A stretch of DNA of 64,000 nt from Paenibacillus agricola (GCF_011440305.1 NZ_JAAOIW010000005.1:372001-436000); one strand, 5' to 3'. Shown: positions 1 to 9,623, counted from the stretch's first letter. The notes: generated by a model not told the origin, from the letters alone. Numbers and translations: made by a program.

Positions 1-1261
1 ACGTATCGGAATAAGCCTCGAAGGCATTATCAATAGTTGCTAACGAAGTCTCATGGGCTCGATGAATAAAGTGGACGTGACGTTCTGGCTGCTTTCTTTT
101 GACATCTAAAACTGCTTCTCCATACGTACGCCACAGCCACTCCTCATCGGAGTAAGGTGATCCCAAATGCTGCATGTTTTCCCCTGCTGTGACACCGATG
201 CCTGCAAGCAACGGATAGGTTTCCAGCAAGGAACGGACACTTGCCCGGAAGTAATCAATGGTCGTTTCATTATTTTGCTCATTGTTGATTCCGTAACCGT
301 TTCCTTCTGTACCATAGGTAAAAATATTCCACGTAATGATATAAACCTCGATGCCTCTATCCTGGGCGTATTGCATCACATCACGCCAGAAAGCAATCTT
401 TTCTGCCATCGTCATCTCTTTAAGCGTAACCAAATGATTCAGAGTGTCAGCGGTTGACATATCTAACCCTCGCAGAGTTGCCTGAAAAGCTGCCGTTGTT
501 TTTTTGACGTCTTGAAGGGCAACATCCGGGTATTCTGGAACTTGTACCATCGATGGAAAAGGATGCAGATTCCACAGCGATAGCGTATTGAACCGGTGTA
601 GTGCCATCTCATCCAGATACTCCTCCCAAAATGGCTTGCTCCACATCTCGTTGATGTTATGCTGGGCTGAATCTCCGTTATCCGAGTAGCTCGGTGTGCG
701 CGCATCAAGCGGTATATTAAATTTAATGCCTCTCTTGGCGATGAATGGATTTTTATGATGATTGCGAATATGCCGCAGTGGAGTCCCTGTGCGAAGCGCT
801 TCTGCCACATCCAGCCCTCCATACATGGCTCCAACCACGTCGGCTCCAATCACCCAGCACACAATTTCTTCGGTACCGTTACCAGCGTTATATACTTTGC
901 TATTGTCTTGTTCATTCCGTGTGCTACTGCCTAAGCGATTTCCCGTGCTATAATGGCCATACTGCATCCTTATGGCATAACCCTGCGGAGCCAAAAACGG
1001 AAGTGATCCCACATCCTCCTGCAGGGCATCCTCAGTAGTCAGTATGATGCGAATCGTTTCGGAGGCTCCAGACAAGGACGGACTGGATAATGACGCTCCC
1101 GACGTACTGGATGTGTCAGACAAATCTTCGGACCGGGATAAGTCTTCGGATCCAGCCTGCTTAACTTCGATGTTGGAAAACTTCAATGCTTGTTTCAATT
1201 GTTCAGCAGCAAAAGTAATTGGCGCTATAGTCCCGTCATAGCTGAGGACAGCATACTTCAT
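1..1261 (-). CDS. GH67-like (alpha-glucuronidase-type) glycoside hydrolase, 3' end missing
   Basis: An open frame starts at the ATG at 1261, behind GAGGTG, and runs off the left edge; 420 residues are visible. The stretch WVIGADVVGAMYGGLDVAEAL (about residues 135-155) resembles the N-terminal domain of alpha-glucuronidase-type GH67 enzymes. The barrel-like part (MWSKPFWEEYLDEMALHRFN, ITWNIF) follows. Residues 38-67 are a serine-rich low-complexity insertion containing SEDLS twice. It lies downstream of the GH42 gene on the same strand, so it probably acts on the same imported or extracellular glycan. No signal peptide is seen, suggesting a cytoplasmic enzyme. The specificity and the catalytic acids cannot be judged because the C-terminus lies outside the window. 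Confidence 0.72.
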   Translation of the reverse strand, partial: MKYAVLSYDGTIAPITFAAEQLKQALKFSNIEVKQAGSEDLSRSEDLSDTSSTSGASLSSPSLSGASETIRIILTTEDALQEDVGSLPFLAPQGYAIRMQYGHYSTGNRLGSSTRNEQDNSKVYNAGNGTEEIVCWVIGADVVGAMYGGLDVAEALRTGTPLRHIRNHHKNPFIAKRGIKFNIPLDARTPSYSDNGDSAQHNINEMWSKPFWEEYLDEMALHRFNTLSLWNLHPFPSMVQVPEYPDVALQDVKKTTAAFQATLRGLDMSTADTLNHLVTLKEMTMAEKIAFWRDVMQYAQDRGIEVYIITWNIFTYGTEGNGYGINNEQNNETTIDYFRASVRSLLETYPLLAGIGVTAGENMQHLGSPYSDEEWLWRTYGEAVLDVKRKQPERHVHFIHRAHETSLATIDNAFEAYSDT

Positions 1262-1285
1262 TTCTATCACCTCTTCAATAATATG

Positions 1286-1339
1286 AAAAAGATCGTACTA
1301 CTGAAGCCATCAATGGGTTAGGCAGTACGATCTTTTTTT
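1286..1339 (-). terminator. Hairpin with U-tract between GH42 and GH67-like genes
   Basis: The arms AAGATCGTACT and AGTACGATCTT enclose about 24 bases and are flanked by A/T runs on both sides, so it could work in either direction. On the minus strand it ends in TTTTT only about 25 bases before the next start codon. It could therefore terminate or attenuate read-through into the GH67-like gene. Confidence 0.6.
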
Positions 1340-1455
1340 TGTAACAGATCCCAAATCCAGTGCGGTTGCTTTCGTAAATGCGTTATTCTGTAGCCTCACC
1401 CGACTTGCCAAAATTGTTGCACGGATTCATAAATGATTGGAATAGTATTTAAAAG

Positions 1456-3558
1456 CTAACATTGCAGACGGAATATCAATGCGTCTCTAGCCGGTACTGT
1501 TACTCTTAATCCATCCGTACTTGCCTCCGCAGCCGCCCATAAGGCATCACCGAGTGCTACTTGCCCATAGCTTGAAGCAAACTGCAGGTGGGCTTCTTGG
1601 ATTTCTCTTGTGGGATTTATAATCCACACAAACTTGTCTTCATCCCCTTCGTGAATCCGGACTTGCAAGGCAGTGTTGGACGTCACTACATGCTGCTCAT
1701 TGCCGGCCCACCGGAAAACATCGGCAAAGAAGCGACGGTTTTCCTCATTCTCATGGCGGTAATATCCCTCAGACGGAAATGTTCCAATCAGCAGCGTGCG
1801 GCCTGACCCGTAATGGTGCTCGACAGCGGCAAGCCGTCCGTCGTCGTATCTCCCCCGTTCAATACCCCCGGCAAGCCGGTAAGTTTGCAAGTATCCGCCG
1901 CCCTTTAAAGGCAAGCCGTCGATCTGCAGGCTGATCCGGTCGCCAATGTCCGGCGTGAATTCGACGTCCTCTTCAATCGCGCCAAACACATGGTGTAATC
2001 CCAGATTGGGCTGAACCGTCCCAACTCTTCCCCGGTCGCCGAAGTAGCCCGCGCAGCCTTCACTTATCATGGTACCGCCTTGCTCCACCCATTTTGCCAG
2101 CTGCTCCGCCTGCTCTGATGTAAACATGATTGGGTACGGGAAATAGAGTACCTTGTACTTATTGATATCCTCGATGTGCACCCAATCCGCCTGAATGTTA
2201 TTGTCGAAAAATCCCCGGTAAGCTCCCCACATTGAATCCCTGTACAGCGTAAGCTTTCCTTCGTGATTTAGTAAATAATCGAATTGCTGTACCTCGGGAA
2301 TGACAAGAATTCCGATATCCCCTTGCACCGGATTTGCCTGAAACAGCTTCTCCTGGGCCTGCTCATTGGCCCAGAGAGCGACCGAGCTGGCCATATTGGA
2401 TCTATCCGTACGATTGCCGTCCATTCCGTAAGCTCCGAAGGCTCCGAATAAAGGACCATCCAGCAGCGGTCTCCAACGTGGATTAAGCAGGCCTTTGGCT
2501 CCCCCAGCAAACGAGATCATATTCCAGACCCGGATGTCCTCTGGCTCGGTTATCCGACCATCCTCTTTCTCCCGACCTATCACCTGCGGCTGGAGCCACA
2601 GCGGCCCTCCCTGAAATTCTGCATGCCAGAACGGTTTCCCACGGGAAGCAGAACGTGTCAAATCAACAGCATGCCACTGCTTCCATGGCTGGTTCCCCTT
2701 ACGTGAGGCAACCCAGGTAAAGCCATACAGCTCTACCTTCGAGGCGGCTAGCCAATCGTCGCAGCCGGATGAGGCCATGCCGATAATCGCACTTGCCACG
2801 CCATGCGCGCTGATCAGGTTAACAGGATCAATGCTGCGTATGGTGTCAATTCGCCACTGCATTTGCGCGTAATAATTGTCCCGCTTGAACTGTAACCAGT
2901 CGATGCATTCTGGATAAGGCGCGATCTGCAAAGGAGGCTGTACCTGTTCCCAATCAGTATAGCTGTAGCGATGCCAAGCTTTGCCCAGATTGGACACGGT
3001 GCCATATTTACTTTCTAACCACAATCTGAATTTGGCCTTAGTATGCTCGCAGTAACATACCGTCGGAGAGTAATTGCACTCGTTCCATACATCGTACCCC
3101 CGTGTAGCCGGATGATCCTTATATCGGGTGGCCAGCGCCTTCAGGAAGTCTCCGGCCGCTTCCTTAACCTCATCGCAGTCAAGACACAGCACACCTGAAC
3201 CACCGTACCCTCCCGTCGTGCTACTGCCACCCATTGAAGAGGTCACTTTAGATCCGTTCGCATTTATTTGTATCGCATTCGCATAACGGTGTACAGCCCA
3301 TTCGGGTACAGAGTGGATAATCTCAGCAATAATTGTCTGAATGCCGTTCTCTGCCGCCAGATCCATTTGTCGGTCATAGTCCTCCCAGTCGTAATGCCCT
3401 GGAGATGTCTCGATGGATCCCCACATAAACCAGTGGCGGAATATATTCATACCGTCTTCTTTCGCTACCTTGTAATCTCGTTCCCAATCCTCGGCCGGCG
3501 GATTCGACTTACGGAAATACACAGCACCATACGGCACTTGAAGCTTCATTTTGGACAT
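1456..3558 (-). CDS. Beta-galactosidase, GH42 family
   Basis: The 700-residue length is normal for GH42 enzymes, which release terminal beta-galactose. The TIM barrel fills about residues 10-380. The acid/base Glu is E160 in DVWNE and the nucleophile Glu is E314 in WHAEFQGG. The cysteines near 125-128 and 168-170 resemble the zinc cluster of some family members. A trimerisation (glutaminase-like) domain occupies about 400-600 and a small beta domain ends the protein. No signal peptide is present, so it is cytoplasmic. The ATG at 3558 has AAGGAG 11 bases upstream; M4 is an alternative. It begins 33 bases after the binding-protein gene, consistent with one operon that imports and cleaves galactosides. 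Confidence 0.88.
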   Translation of the reverse strand: MSKMKLQVPYGAVYFRKSNPPAEDWERDYKVAKEDGMNIFRHWFMWGSIETSPGHYDWEDYDRQMDLAAENGIQTIIAEIIHSVPEWAVHRYANAIQINANGSKVTSSMGGSSTTGGYGGSGVLCLDCDEVKEAAGDFLKALATRYKDHPATRGYDVWNECNYSPTVCYCEHTKAKFRLWLESKYGTVSNLGKAWHRYSYTDWEQVQPPLQIAPYPECIDWLQFKRDNYYAQMQWRIDTIRSIDPVNLISAHGVASAIIGMASSGCDDWLAASKVELYGFTWVASRKGNQPWKQWHAVDLTRSASRGKPFWHAEFQGGPLWLQPQVIGREKEDGRITEPEDIRVWNMISFAGGAKGLLNPRWRPLLDGPLFGAFGAYGMDGNRTDRSNMASSVALWANEQAQEKLFQANPVQGDIGILVIPEVQQFDYLLNHEGKLTLYRDSMWGAYRGFFDNNIQADWVHIEDINKYKVLYFPYPIMFTSEQAEQLAKWVEQGGTMISEGCAGYFGDRGRVGTVQPNLGLHHVFGAIEEDVEFTPDIGDRISLQIDGLPLKGGGYLQTYRLAGGIERGRYDDGRLAAVEHHYGSGRTLLIGTFPSEGYYRHENEENRRFFADVFRWAGNEQHVVTSNTALQVRIHEGDEDKFVWIINPTREIQEAHLQFASSYGQVALGDALWAAAEASTDGLRVTVPARDALIFRLQC

Positions 3559-3591
3559 CGCAGAACTACTCCTTCATATTTGAGAATGGCA

Positions 3592-5109
3592 TTACTTTTG
3601 AAAAAAATCTTTGTACGCTTGGGCAAACTCTTTAAACGCCTGCTTCAAGTCCGGTAAATTGGTAATTTTCTCGACATACTGCTTATACTCTTCCACCGAA
3701 ATTTGTCCAACGATCATCCTGTTCGACATCGTTTTCCATTCACTCTCGTAAGTCGGCCAAACCTCAACCCATTTATTAGAGATAATAACACTGAAGGGGT
3801 TCATGGTACCTGATTTCTCGTAATCCTTCGTCTCATTAATTTTTGCATCATTGTACTCTTTGGGAGCGGATCGGCTGACGATCTTGCCCCATTTGGAATC
3901 CTTATAAGACAATACACTTAATCCAATCGTCGAGGCAGTCACTTCCTTGCTGCCCAACTCAGTAATTTGCGATTGGCCGTTGACCGTAGTAAAGTGTACG
4001 CCTTCTACCCCGTAATAAACCATATCCGTTAATTCCTTGGATGCGGTCTTGTTGAAATATTCAAGAATCCGTTTCACTTTCTCTTCCGGCACCTTCTTGG
4101 AAATATAGATACCGCCGCCATTGCCAGTCGTTAGGTCGACTGTTGTGCCGTTTGGTCCTTTCAATGGGGACAGATTCAACAGTTTGGCACCGGGCTGCAG
4201 CTTGTTGAGCGCCTTCTCCCAGTCGAAATCCCACCAGATATCACGCACATAGGAAACCGCCTGGCCGGTCGTAAACAGCTCAATTGCCTGTGTATCTTTA
4301 ATGGCCGTAAATTCCTTCGCCATCAAACCATCCGCATACTGCTTGCGCAGCCATTCCAGATAAGAGGTGTACTGGGGGGTCAAGCGATAGTCGACCAGGC
4401 CACCTTCGGCATTATAGAAAGGCTTATTGACGCCAAATGCCGGCTGGTAGTGCGCTCCTGGAATTCCGACACTAAGTATCCCAATCGTATCCTTCTTGCC
4501 ATTGCCGTCCGGATCGCTGTCGGCGATTTTTTTAATCGCAGCTGTATACTCATCCAATGTTGTAGGAACAGGTATGTTAAGCTTGTCGAGCCAATCCTTG
4601 CGGATTTTGATCCCGTTTCCGAGATTCGGCCTGGATCGCGGCAGCCCAAAGATTTTTTTGTCCACGGTGACATACTTGAACGCGTCCGGGTGGAGGTTGT
4701 TTTTAAAATTAGGATATTGGCTGAGGTCGCCTAATAATGCGGTCAAATCCCAAAAGGCACCGCCACGGATAGCGTTGATCAAAGTTGGATTGGTAGCATT
4801 GGTATCGATCAAAATTTCCGGAATATTCCCCGATGAGTAAACCAGATTGATCTTGGTGGCATAATCGCCGGAAGGAATCCACTCCACATTCAATTTTGTA
4901 TTCGTTGCTTTTTGAAATTCCGTCCACAGCTTGTTATTCATATCGAGCGGCTCCGAATAAAGCGGTGCTATGAATTTCAGCTCCAGCGGCCCTGTGTCGA
5001 CAGCGGCAGTCGAATTAGCCGGAGCACTGCCCCCTGATGAGCAAGCCGAGAGAAGCAAGGTTAAAACCGTTGCTCCACCTAAAGATGAAGACCATTTCTT
5101 GTTGTTCAT
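3592..5109 (-). CDS. Sugar ABC transporter substrate-binding lipoprotein (LipO/LplA type)
   Basis: A 505-residue extracellular binding protein of the family-1 type. The signal peptide ends in a lipobox LLLSAC with the lipidated cysteine at C23, followed by a serine/glycine linker. The length and the downstream position relative to LplB/LplC-type permeases are typical of Paenibacillus and Bacillus oligosaccharide or lipo-linked sugar transporters, which lack their own ATPase and use a shared MsmX-like one. The start has AAGGGGG eight bases upstream. The neighbouring GH42 gene suggests a galactose-containing oligosaccharide as ligand; that is inference. Confidence 0.9.
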   Translation of the reverse strand: MNNKKWSSSLGGATVLTLLLSACSSGGSAPANSTAAVDTGPLELKFIAPLYSEPLDMNNKLWTEFQKATNTKLNVEWIPSGDYATKINLVYSSGNIPEILIDTNATNPTLINAIRGGAFWDLTALLGDLSQYPNFKNNLHPDAFKYVTVDKKIFGLPRSRPNLGNGIKIRKDWLDKLNIPVPTTLDEYTAAIKKIADSDPDGNGKKDTIGILSVGIPGAHYQPAFGVNKPFYNAEGGLVDYRLTPQYTSYLEWLRKQYADGLMAKEFTAIKDTQAIELFTTGQAVSYVRDIWWDFDWEKALNKLQPGAKLLNLSPLKGPNGTTVDLTTGNGGGIYISKKVPEEKVKRILEYFNKTASKELTDMVYYGVEGVHFTTVNGQSQITELGSKEVTASTIGLSVLSYKDSKWGKIVSRSAPKEYNDAKINETKDYEKSGTMNPFSVIISNKWVEVWPTYESEWKTMSNRMIVGQISVEEYKQYVEKITNLPDLKQAFKEFAQAYKDFFQK

Positions 5110-5173
5110 CGTCCATACCCCCTTGAAAAGTTGTTACTGAATGGCATTTCAAATCGCTGTCCGTTACATAACG

Positions 5174-6058
5174 CTATCCCTTGATTGAACCAAGCATGAC
5201 ACCCTGGGCAAAATATTTTTGCAGCCACGGATAAATAATAATGATCGGAAGCATCGATAGCACGATCGTCGCCATCTTGATCGTCTCCTGTGGAATTGCT
5301 GCCTTATCGCCTGCTGAGCCTGCATCCGGCCCGAAGCCGATGGCGTCAGAATCAATGATCATGGTCTTAATTAATACCTGTAGCGTCCACTTTTTGGAAT
5401 CAGACAGGTAGATCATCGCATTAAAATACGTGTTCCAGTGCGCTACCGCGAAGAAAAGCGAGAACGCCGCAAGTGCTGGCATTGAAAGCGGCAGGACAAT
5501 TCTCATAAACACGCCAAGATCGTTGCAGCCGTCGATTTTGGCGGCATCCTCCATCTCAGATGGAAGTGAATCCATAAAACTTTTGACTACGATCAGACTC
5601 CAGGCATTGGTAATACTCGGCAGGATCAGCGCCCAATACGAGTTCAGCATACCCAGCTCCTTAACGAGCAGATAGTTAGGCACGAGTCCCGGATTAAATA
5701 CCAGCGTAACAATTACACAGCCTAATATGAGATTACGCCCTGGAAACCATTTTTTCGTCAAACCATAGGCCATCGTGAATGTAAAAACCAGATTGAATGC
5801 GGTTCCAACAATGGTTACCCATACCGTGCTTTTCAGGGCATTTATGAAATTATCGTTTCCGAGCACAAATTTATAGGAAGCGAACGACCACTGTTCAGGT
5901 ACCAGATAAAATTTCAGGGGGACGTATACCTCGGGATCGGTTAGGGAAACGCTGACCACATATAAGAACGGGAACAAACATACCAAAGAAATAAAGGCCA
6001 GAAGCGTGTAATTAACCCAATCTACCGGAGTTAGATGTTTTTGGTGAACAAAGCTCAA
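5174..6058 (-). CDS. Carbohydrate ABC transporter permease (LplC/MalG type)
   Basis: A membrane subunit of 294 residues with about six helices; the first is near residues 17-39. The cytoplasmic EAA loop that docks the ATPase is at about 168-190 (EMEDAAKIDGCNDLG). The chosen start is a TTG at 6058 because AGGAGG lies seven bases before it and no nearby ATG has a ribosome site. It follows the partner permease by 19 bases and precedes the binding protein by 64 bases. It should form a heterodimer with the product of the upstream permease gene. Confidence 0.88.
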   Translation of the reverse strand: MSFVHQKHLTPVDWVNYTLLAFISLVCLFPFLYVVSVSLTDPEVYVPLKFYLVPEQWSFASYKFVLGNDNFINALKSTVWVTIVGTAFNLVFTFTMAYGLTKKWFPGRNLILGCVIVTLVFNPGLVPNYLLVKELGMLNSYWALILPSITNAWSLIVVKSFMDSLPSEMEDAAKIDGCNDLGVFMRIVLPLSMPALAAFSLFFAVAHWNTYFNAMIYLSDSKKWTLQVLIKTMIIDSDAIGFGPDAGSAGDKAAIPQETIKMATIVLSMLPIIIIYPWLQKYFAQGVMLGSIKG

Positions 6059-6077
6059 GATGCTCCCTCCTTTCTCG

Positions 6078-7073
6078 TCAATAAATTCCCTCGTGCCCGA
6101 GCTTCTTCACTACATAGTTGGAGAGGAGCACCAGCACCAGACCGACCACGCCTTTAAACATACCTACCGTGACGCCCACACTGACCTTACCTTGAATGAT
6201 TCCTTGTGTAAAAGAGTAAGTATCAAATACCTCTGCCACCGATGTCACAAGCGGGTTCATCATAAGCAGCACCTGTTCGAAGCCAACGTCAGCCATATGT
6301 CCCAAACGCAAAATAAGTAAAATGATAATGGTCGGACGGATCGCAGGTAAAGTGATATGCCAAATTTGCCGAAACCTTCCAGCTCCGTCCACTACAGCAG
6401 CCTCATACCGCTGCGGGTCGACACCGGCTATAGCCGCCAGGAAAATAATCGTTCCCCATCCTACATCCTTCCAAATATTTTGCAGCGTCAGTAACGCCCA
6501 GAAATAATTCGGATTGGTTAATACGGCAACGGGCTCCATACCGATTGCTACCAGCACCTTATTGACGATCCCGACATTCGTGGAGAAGATAAAGAACGTA
6601 AAGCTCACCACCACCACCCATGATAAAAAATGCGGCAGATATACGATCGATTGATGTAGCCTTTTCAACACTCCGTGACGCACTTCATTAAGCATGATTG
6701 CCAGCAGAATCGGTATAGGGAAAAAGAAGACCAAACTAAAAATGTTTATCAGCAGCGTATTCCTGAGCATGACATAAAACTGGGGACTCGAAAATAACGT
6801 TGAAAAATGCTTGAAGCCTACCCAATCGCTACCCCAAAAACCTTTGTAGGGGCTGTAATCCTGAAAAGACAGCAGCAGTCCCCACATCGGCACAAATTTG
6901 AATAAAAGAAAAAATATAAAACCCGGCATGACCAGTAAGTAAATGAAGCGGTATTTAACGAGCTTCATAAAAAATGATTGTTTACTTACACGTTTTACAG
7001 CTGATACGGTAAGCTGTGTTTCGATCCTACTCACCTCCCTTTGTTCAAGACCTTCCACAAATTCATTTTTCAT
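6078..7073 (-). CDS. Carbohydrate ABC transporter permease (LplB/UgpA type)
   Basis: A 331-residue inner-membrane permease with a cytoplasmic N-terminal extension of about 40 residues before the first helix (YRFIYLLVMPGFIFFLLF). Its EAA loop is about residues 228-256 (RYEAAVVDGAGRF). It pairs with the next gene. The start is uncertain: the ATG at 7073 has no clear ribosome site. A five-codon ORF with a strong site (7083-7097) stops nine bases upstream, so initiation may be by translational coupling. An internal GTG is an alternative but overlaps its only purine-rich stretch. Confidence 0.85.
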   Translation of the reverse strand: MKNEFVEGLEQREVSRIETQLTVSAVKRVSKQSFFMKLVKYRFIYLLVMPGFIFFLLFKFVPMWGLLLSFQDYSPYKGFWGSDWVGFKHFSTLFSSPQFYVMLRNTLLINIFSLVFFFPIPILLAIMLNEVRHGVLKRLHQSIVYLPHFLSWVVVVSFTFFIFSTNVGIVNKVLVAIGMEPVAVLTNPNYFWALLTLQNIWKDVGWGTIIFLAAIAGVDPQRYEAAVVDGAGRFRQIWHITLPAIRPTIIILLILRLGHMADVGFEQVLLMMNPLVTSVAEVFDTYSFTQGIIQGKVSVGVTVGMFKGVVGLVLVLLSNYVVKKLGHEGIY

Positions 7074-7082
7074 TCGATGGAA

Positions 7083-7097
7083 CTACGCTTGGTCCAT
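7083..7097 (-). other. Mini-ORF in the leader of the permease gene
   Basis: ATG-Asp-Gln-Ala-stop, preceded by AGGAG and AAGGGG purine stretches. Its stop codon is nine bases before the permease ATG, which itself lacks a ribosome site. A role in reinitiation is an inference. Confidence 0.35.
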
Positions 7098-7133
7098 GTG
7101 TCCAGTCCCCTTTCTCCTGCTTTATCTTTGGCG

Positions 7134-7162
7134 GTTCTAACCACATTGTATGTACCAGTCAA
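7134..7162 (-). promoter_or_regulatory. Possible sigma-A promoter of the sugar-transport operon
   Basis: TTGACT (7157-7162) and TAGAAC (7134-7139) on the minus strand are separated by 17 bases, about 60 bases upstream of the LplB-type gene. The match is five of six and four of six. No binding site for the upstream AraC regulator is obvious. Confidence 0.4.
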
Positions 7163-7274
7163 CAGGCAAGAAAGAGTCAGATTTATACAAAATAGCCAAT
7201 CTTCAGTTTATTCAGTCCATCACAAAATCTGTCATGTCCTTGCCCAGCGCGGACCATCCGCTTGAAAGGCTGAT

Positions 7275-9623
7275 CTAACGGTGATTTGCCCTAAACATGC
7301 TCGGCGACATACCCACATGTTTCTGAAAGTGACGTTTCATATTTCTTTCCGAATAACCGATTGCTGCTGCAACATCTCCTACGTTTAGACCCGTATCCAG
7401 CAATAGACGTTTCACTTCCTCCATCTTGCATTCGATGACGTATTCCAGAAAATTGATTCCTGTCTCTTTCTTGAACAATCGACTCAGGTAGGATGGACTT
7501 AACCCGATAAACTCGGCGCATTGGACCAAAGAGACATCGGAAGAACAATTCTCTTTGATGTAATGGCTCACCTGTCCGATGGCATTCTTGCCGAAGGCGT
7601 TCCGGTGGTTTTCCGACATCCAGCGGTACATCGGGAACATAACATCCGTGAACCATTCGCAAATATCCCGGGACGTTTGCTTGCTCTTTAATTGATTGAA
7701 CCAATTGCTTTCGAGCAACTCCAGGATATTGCCTCCCTGCTCCTCCAGGGAAGAAATTACCGCAGACAGCAACAAAAAATAGCTTTGATATACCGAATTG
7801 TAGGAGTGCGTCGTCCTCAGTACCTCGGAAAACTTGTGCAGCGCTTGTTCTGCCTCCTGAAGCTCGCCCTTTATTAATGAATCGACAATCGCATTTTCTA
7901 GATCCTTCGGGTAGCGGTGGTGCGTCTGCTTCCAATTGTTCTCCAGCTCTTCAATGAACAATACAGGCTCCATTTCATTAAATACCCTGAACAGTAAAGC
8001 GGACTCTGCCTCTCTATAGGAGACCGACATATCGGCGATATGCGTATAGAACCGGCCGATCCCCACCGAGACGTTGAGCTTGAGCACCTGCTCCAAAGTT
8101 TCATGGACAGTTCGGGCGAATTGCACCGTCAGCTCCAGCATCTTCGGATGCATAAAATCTTGAGGAAATTGCAGCAGTGCCGCGACATGGCCGTGCAGTG
8201 AAACAACGTATCCGGTTATGTGCTTGTGGGTATCAAGAAGCTCTTGCATCACATTTGTAATGGCGTATGTCAGAACAGGCTTATCCTTCAGCATAAATCT
8301 CGTTTCATGTTCAAGATTTTGAAGCTCTACGACTATCATTACATGCATAGCCTGGATCTGTATGCCATATATCCGGCAGTCGCTCATCAGGGACTCGTTA
8401 CGCAGGTATTCGCCCTCTAGTAGTTGCTGCAAGCACCGTTCACGCAAAGTCGGTTCAATTTTATCAATATATTGGGTGAACTTTTCCGTTTCCCGGCTTA
8501 AATGATCGAAACATTCGCGGATAAACTCAAACTCGTTGTCCTTCTTTGAAATTAGCTCCGAATTAAAGCGGTTGCCGTATTTTAGCAACTGCTCAATCGG
8601 GCTGTAGATTCGCTTTGAGCTGAAATAGGTAAGCATAAGACCGATTGCAATGACGAACAGCAATACAAGGATCGTGCTAATTCGGATCCATGTGAGCCGT
8701 TCCGTAATCATTTCCTCGGGAATAATGGAAATATAGATTCGACCGAACGCATTCTTCGTATACGATATGGAAGCCGGACGACCGTCCAGCCCCGGTGCAA
8801 CTATATTTCCTTTGCTCTGGCCTGAGCTGGAAATATAGTCCACCGTTTGTGAACGGATCTGATTTCCGAAAACTTCCTTCTGCCCATAGGAGAATAAATG
8901 CAGTTGATTCTGCTCATCAATCATAATGAATTCCTGCCGCTGCCCCTTCGTGGAAGTATCCCTGAACAAGTACCGGTTGATCGCAGCTGCCTCCATATGA
9001 AATACAAGCAGACCTTGCCCCAAGCCCATACCGGATCCGTTCAGTGGAAGCTTACGAACAAAGCTTATAAGTCCCTTATTAGAACTGTCGGGGGTGTTGG
9101 TGTTATACCAGCGTGTACGTTCTGAACCAGCCATATGCCATTCTATTTCACTTCGCATTGGAAACAAACGGATCGGCATGGCCCCGTAATAATTCGACAG
9201 CACAATATCTGGCTCGTCCTGGTTATAATAATAAACTTCGCTGACTAGACCATTGCTGTTCTTTTTTATATTAATGTCCGATAAGATTTCCAAGTGCTCC
9301 TCGAATGGATTCTCACTCTGTCCACCGGAAAGATTCTTCTGTTTCATAATGGGATTCATGGCCAGATCGTGCGAGCTTTGTTCAATGACCTGCAGGAACA
9401 GCTCAACCTGATCCTTAACAGATGTGAGTGCTGCTTGGCTTTCGCTAAAAATCTGCTGCTCCAGCTGATGCTTCGATATCTGGTAATAGATCGTGCTGGC
9501 AAGTAAGACTGGTATGCAAACGGTAATACATCCGGTCCATACGAGCAATTTTCTGTAGGAGCCTCGATTGCCCCGAGCTTGCGGCGTCAGAAATCGGATT
9601 ACTCTTCCTATGGTTGGAATCAT
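7275..9623 (-). CDS. Membrane-anchored AraC-family transcriptional regulator
   Basis: About 782 residues. The layout is typical of large Paenibacillus AraC regulators next to LplB/LplC transporters: a short cytoplasmic start, a first helix near residues 27-48, an extracellular sensor of about 270 residues, a second helix near 318-340 and a linker. The C-terminal pair of helix-turn-helix motifs (about 685-780) includes LVQCAEFIGLSPSYLSRLF and VGDVAAAIGYSERNMKRHF. The start is the ATG at 9623, six bases after GGAGG. It lies immediately upstream of the transporter operon on the same strand, so it probably senses an external sugar signal and switches that operon on. Confidence 0.88.
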   Translation of the reverse strand: MIPTIGRVIRFLTPQARGNRGSYRKLLVWTGCITVCIPVLLASTIYYQISKHQLEQQIFSESQAALTSVKDQVELFLQVIEQSSHDLAMNPIMKQKNLSGGQSENPFEEHLEILSDINIKKNSNGLVSEVYYYNQDEPDIVLSNYYGAMPIRLFPMRSEIEWHMAGSERTRWYNTNTPDSSNKGLISFVRKLPLNGSGMGLGQGLLVFHMEAAAINRYLFRDTSTKGQRQEFIMIDEQNQLHLFSYGQKEVFGNQIRSQTVDYISSSGQSKGNIVAPGLDGRPASISYTKNAFGRIYISIIPEEMITERLTWIRISTILVLLFVIAIGLMLTYFSSKRIYSPIEQLLKYGNRFNSELISKKDNEFEFIRECFDHLSRETEKFTQYIDKIEPTLRERCLQQLLEGEYLRNESLMSDCRIYGIQIQAMHVMIVVELQNLEHETRFMLKDKPVLTYAITNVMQELLDTHKHITGYVVSLHGHVAALLQFPQDFMHPKMLELTVQFARTVHETLEQVLKLNVSVGIGRFYTHIADMSVSYREAESALLFRVFNEMEPVLFIEELENNWKQTHHRYPKDLENAIVDSLIKGELQEAEQALHKFSEVLRTTHSYNSVYQSYFLLLSAVISSLEEQGGNILELLESNWFNQLKSKQTSRDICEWFTDVMFPMYRWMSENHRNAFGKNAIGQVSHYIKENCSSDVSLVQCAEFIGLSPSYLSRLFKKETGINFLEYVIECKMEEVKRLLLDTGLNVGDVAAAIGYSERNMKRHFQKHVGMSPSMFRANHR

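Noticed and set aside
463-849. 128-codon minus-strand frame
   Set aside because: It is out of phase with the GH67-like gene that spans the region, which gives a better protein.
1381-1440. Promoter for the GH67-like gene (TTGGCA, 17 bases, GAATAA)
   Set aside because: The -10 match is too poor and the hairpin at 1286 would follow it.
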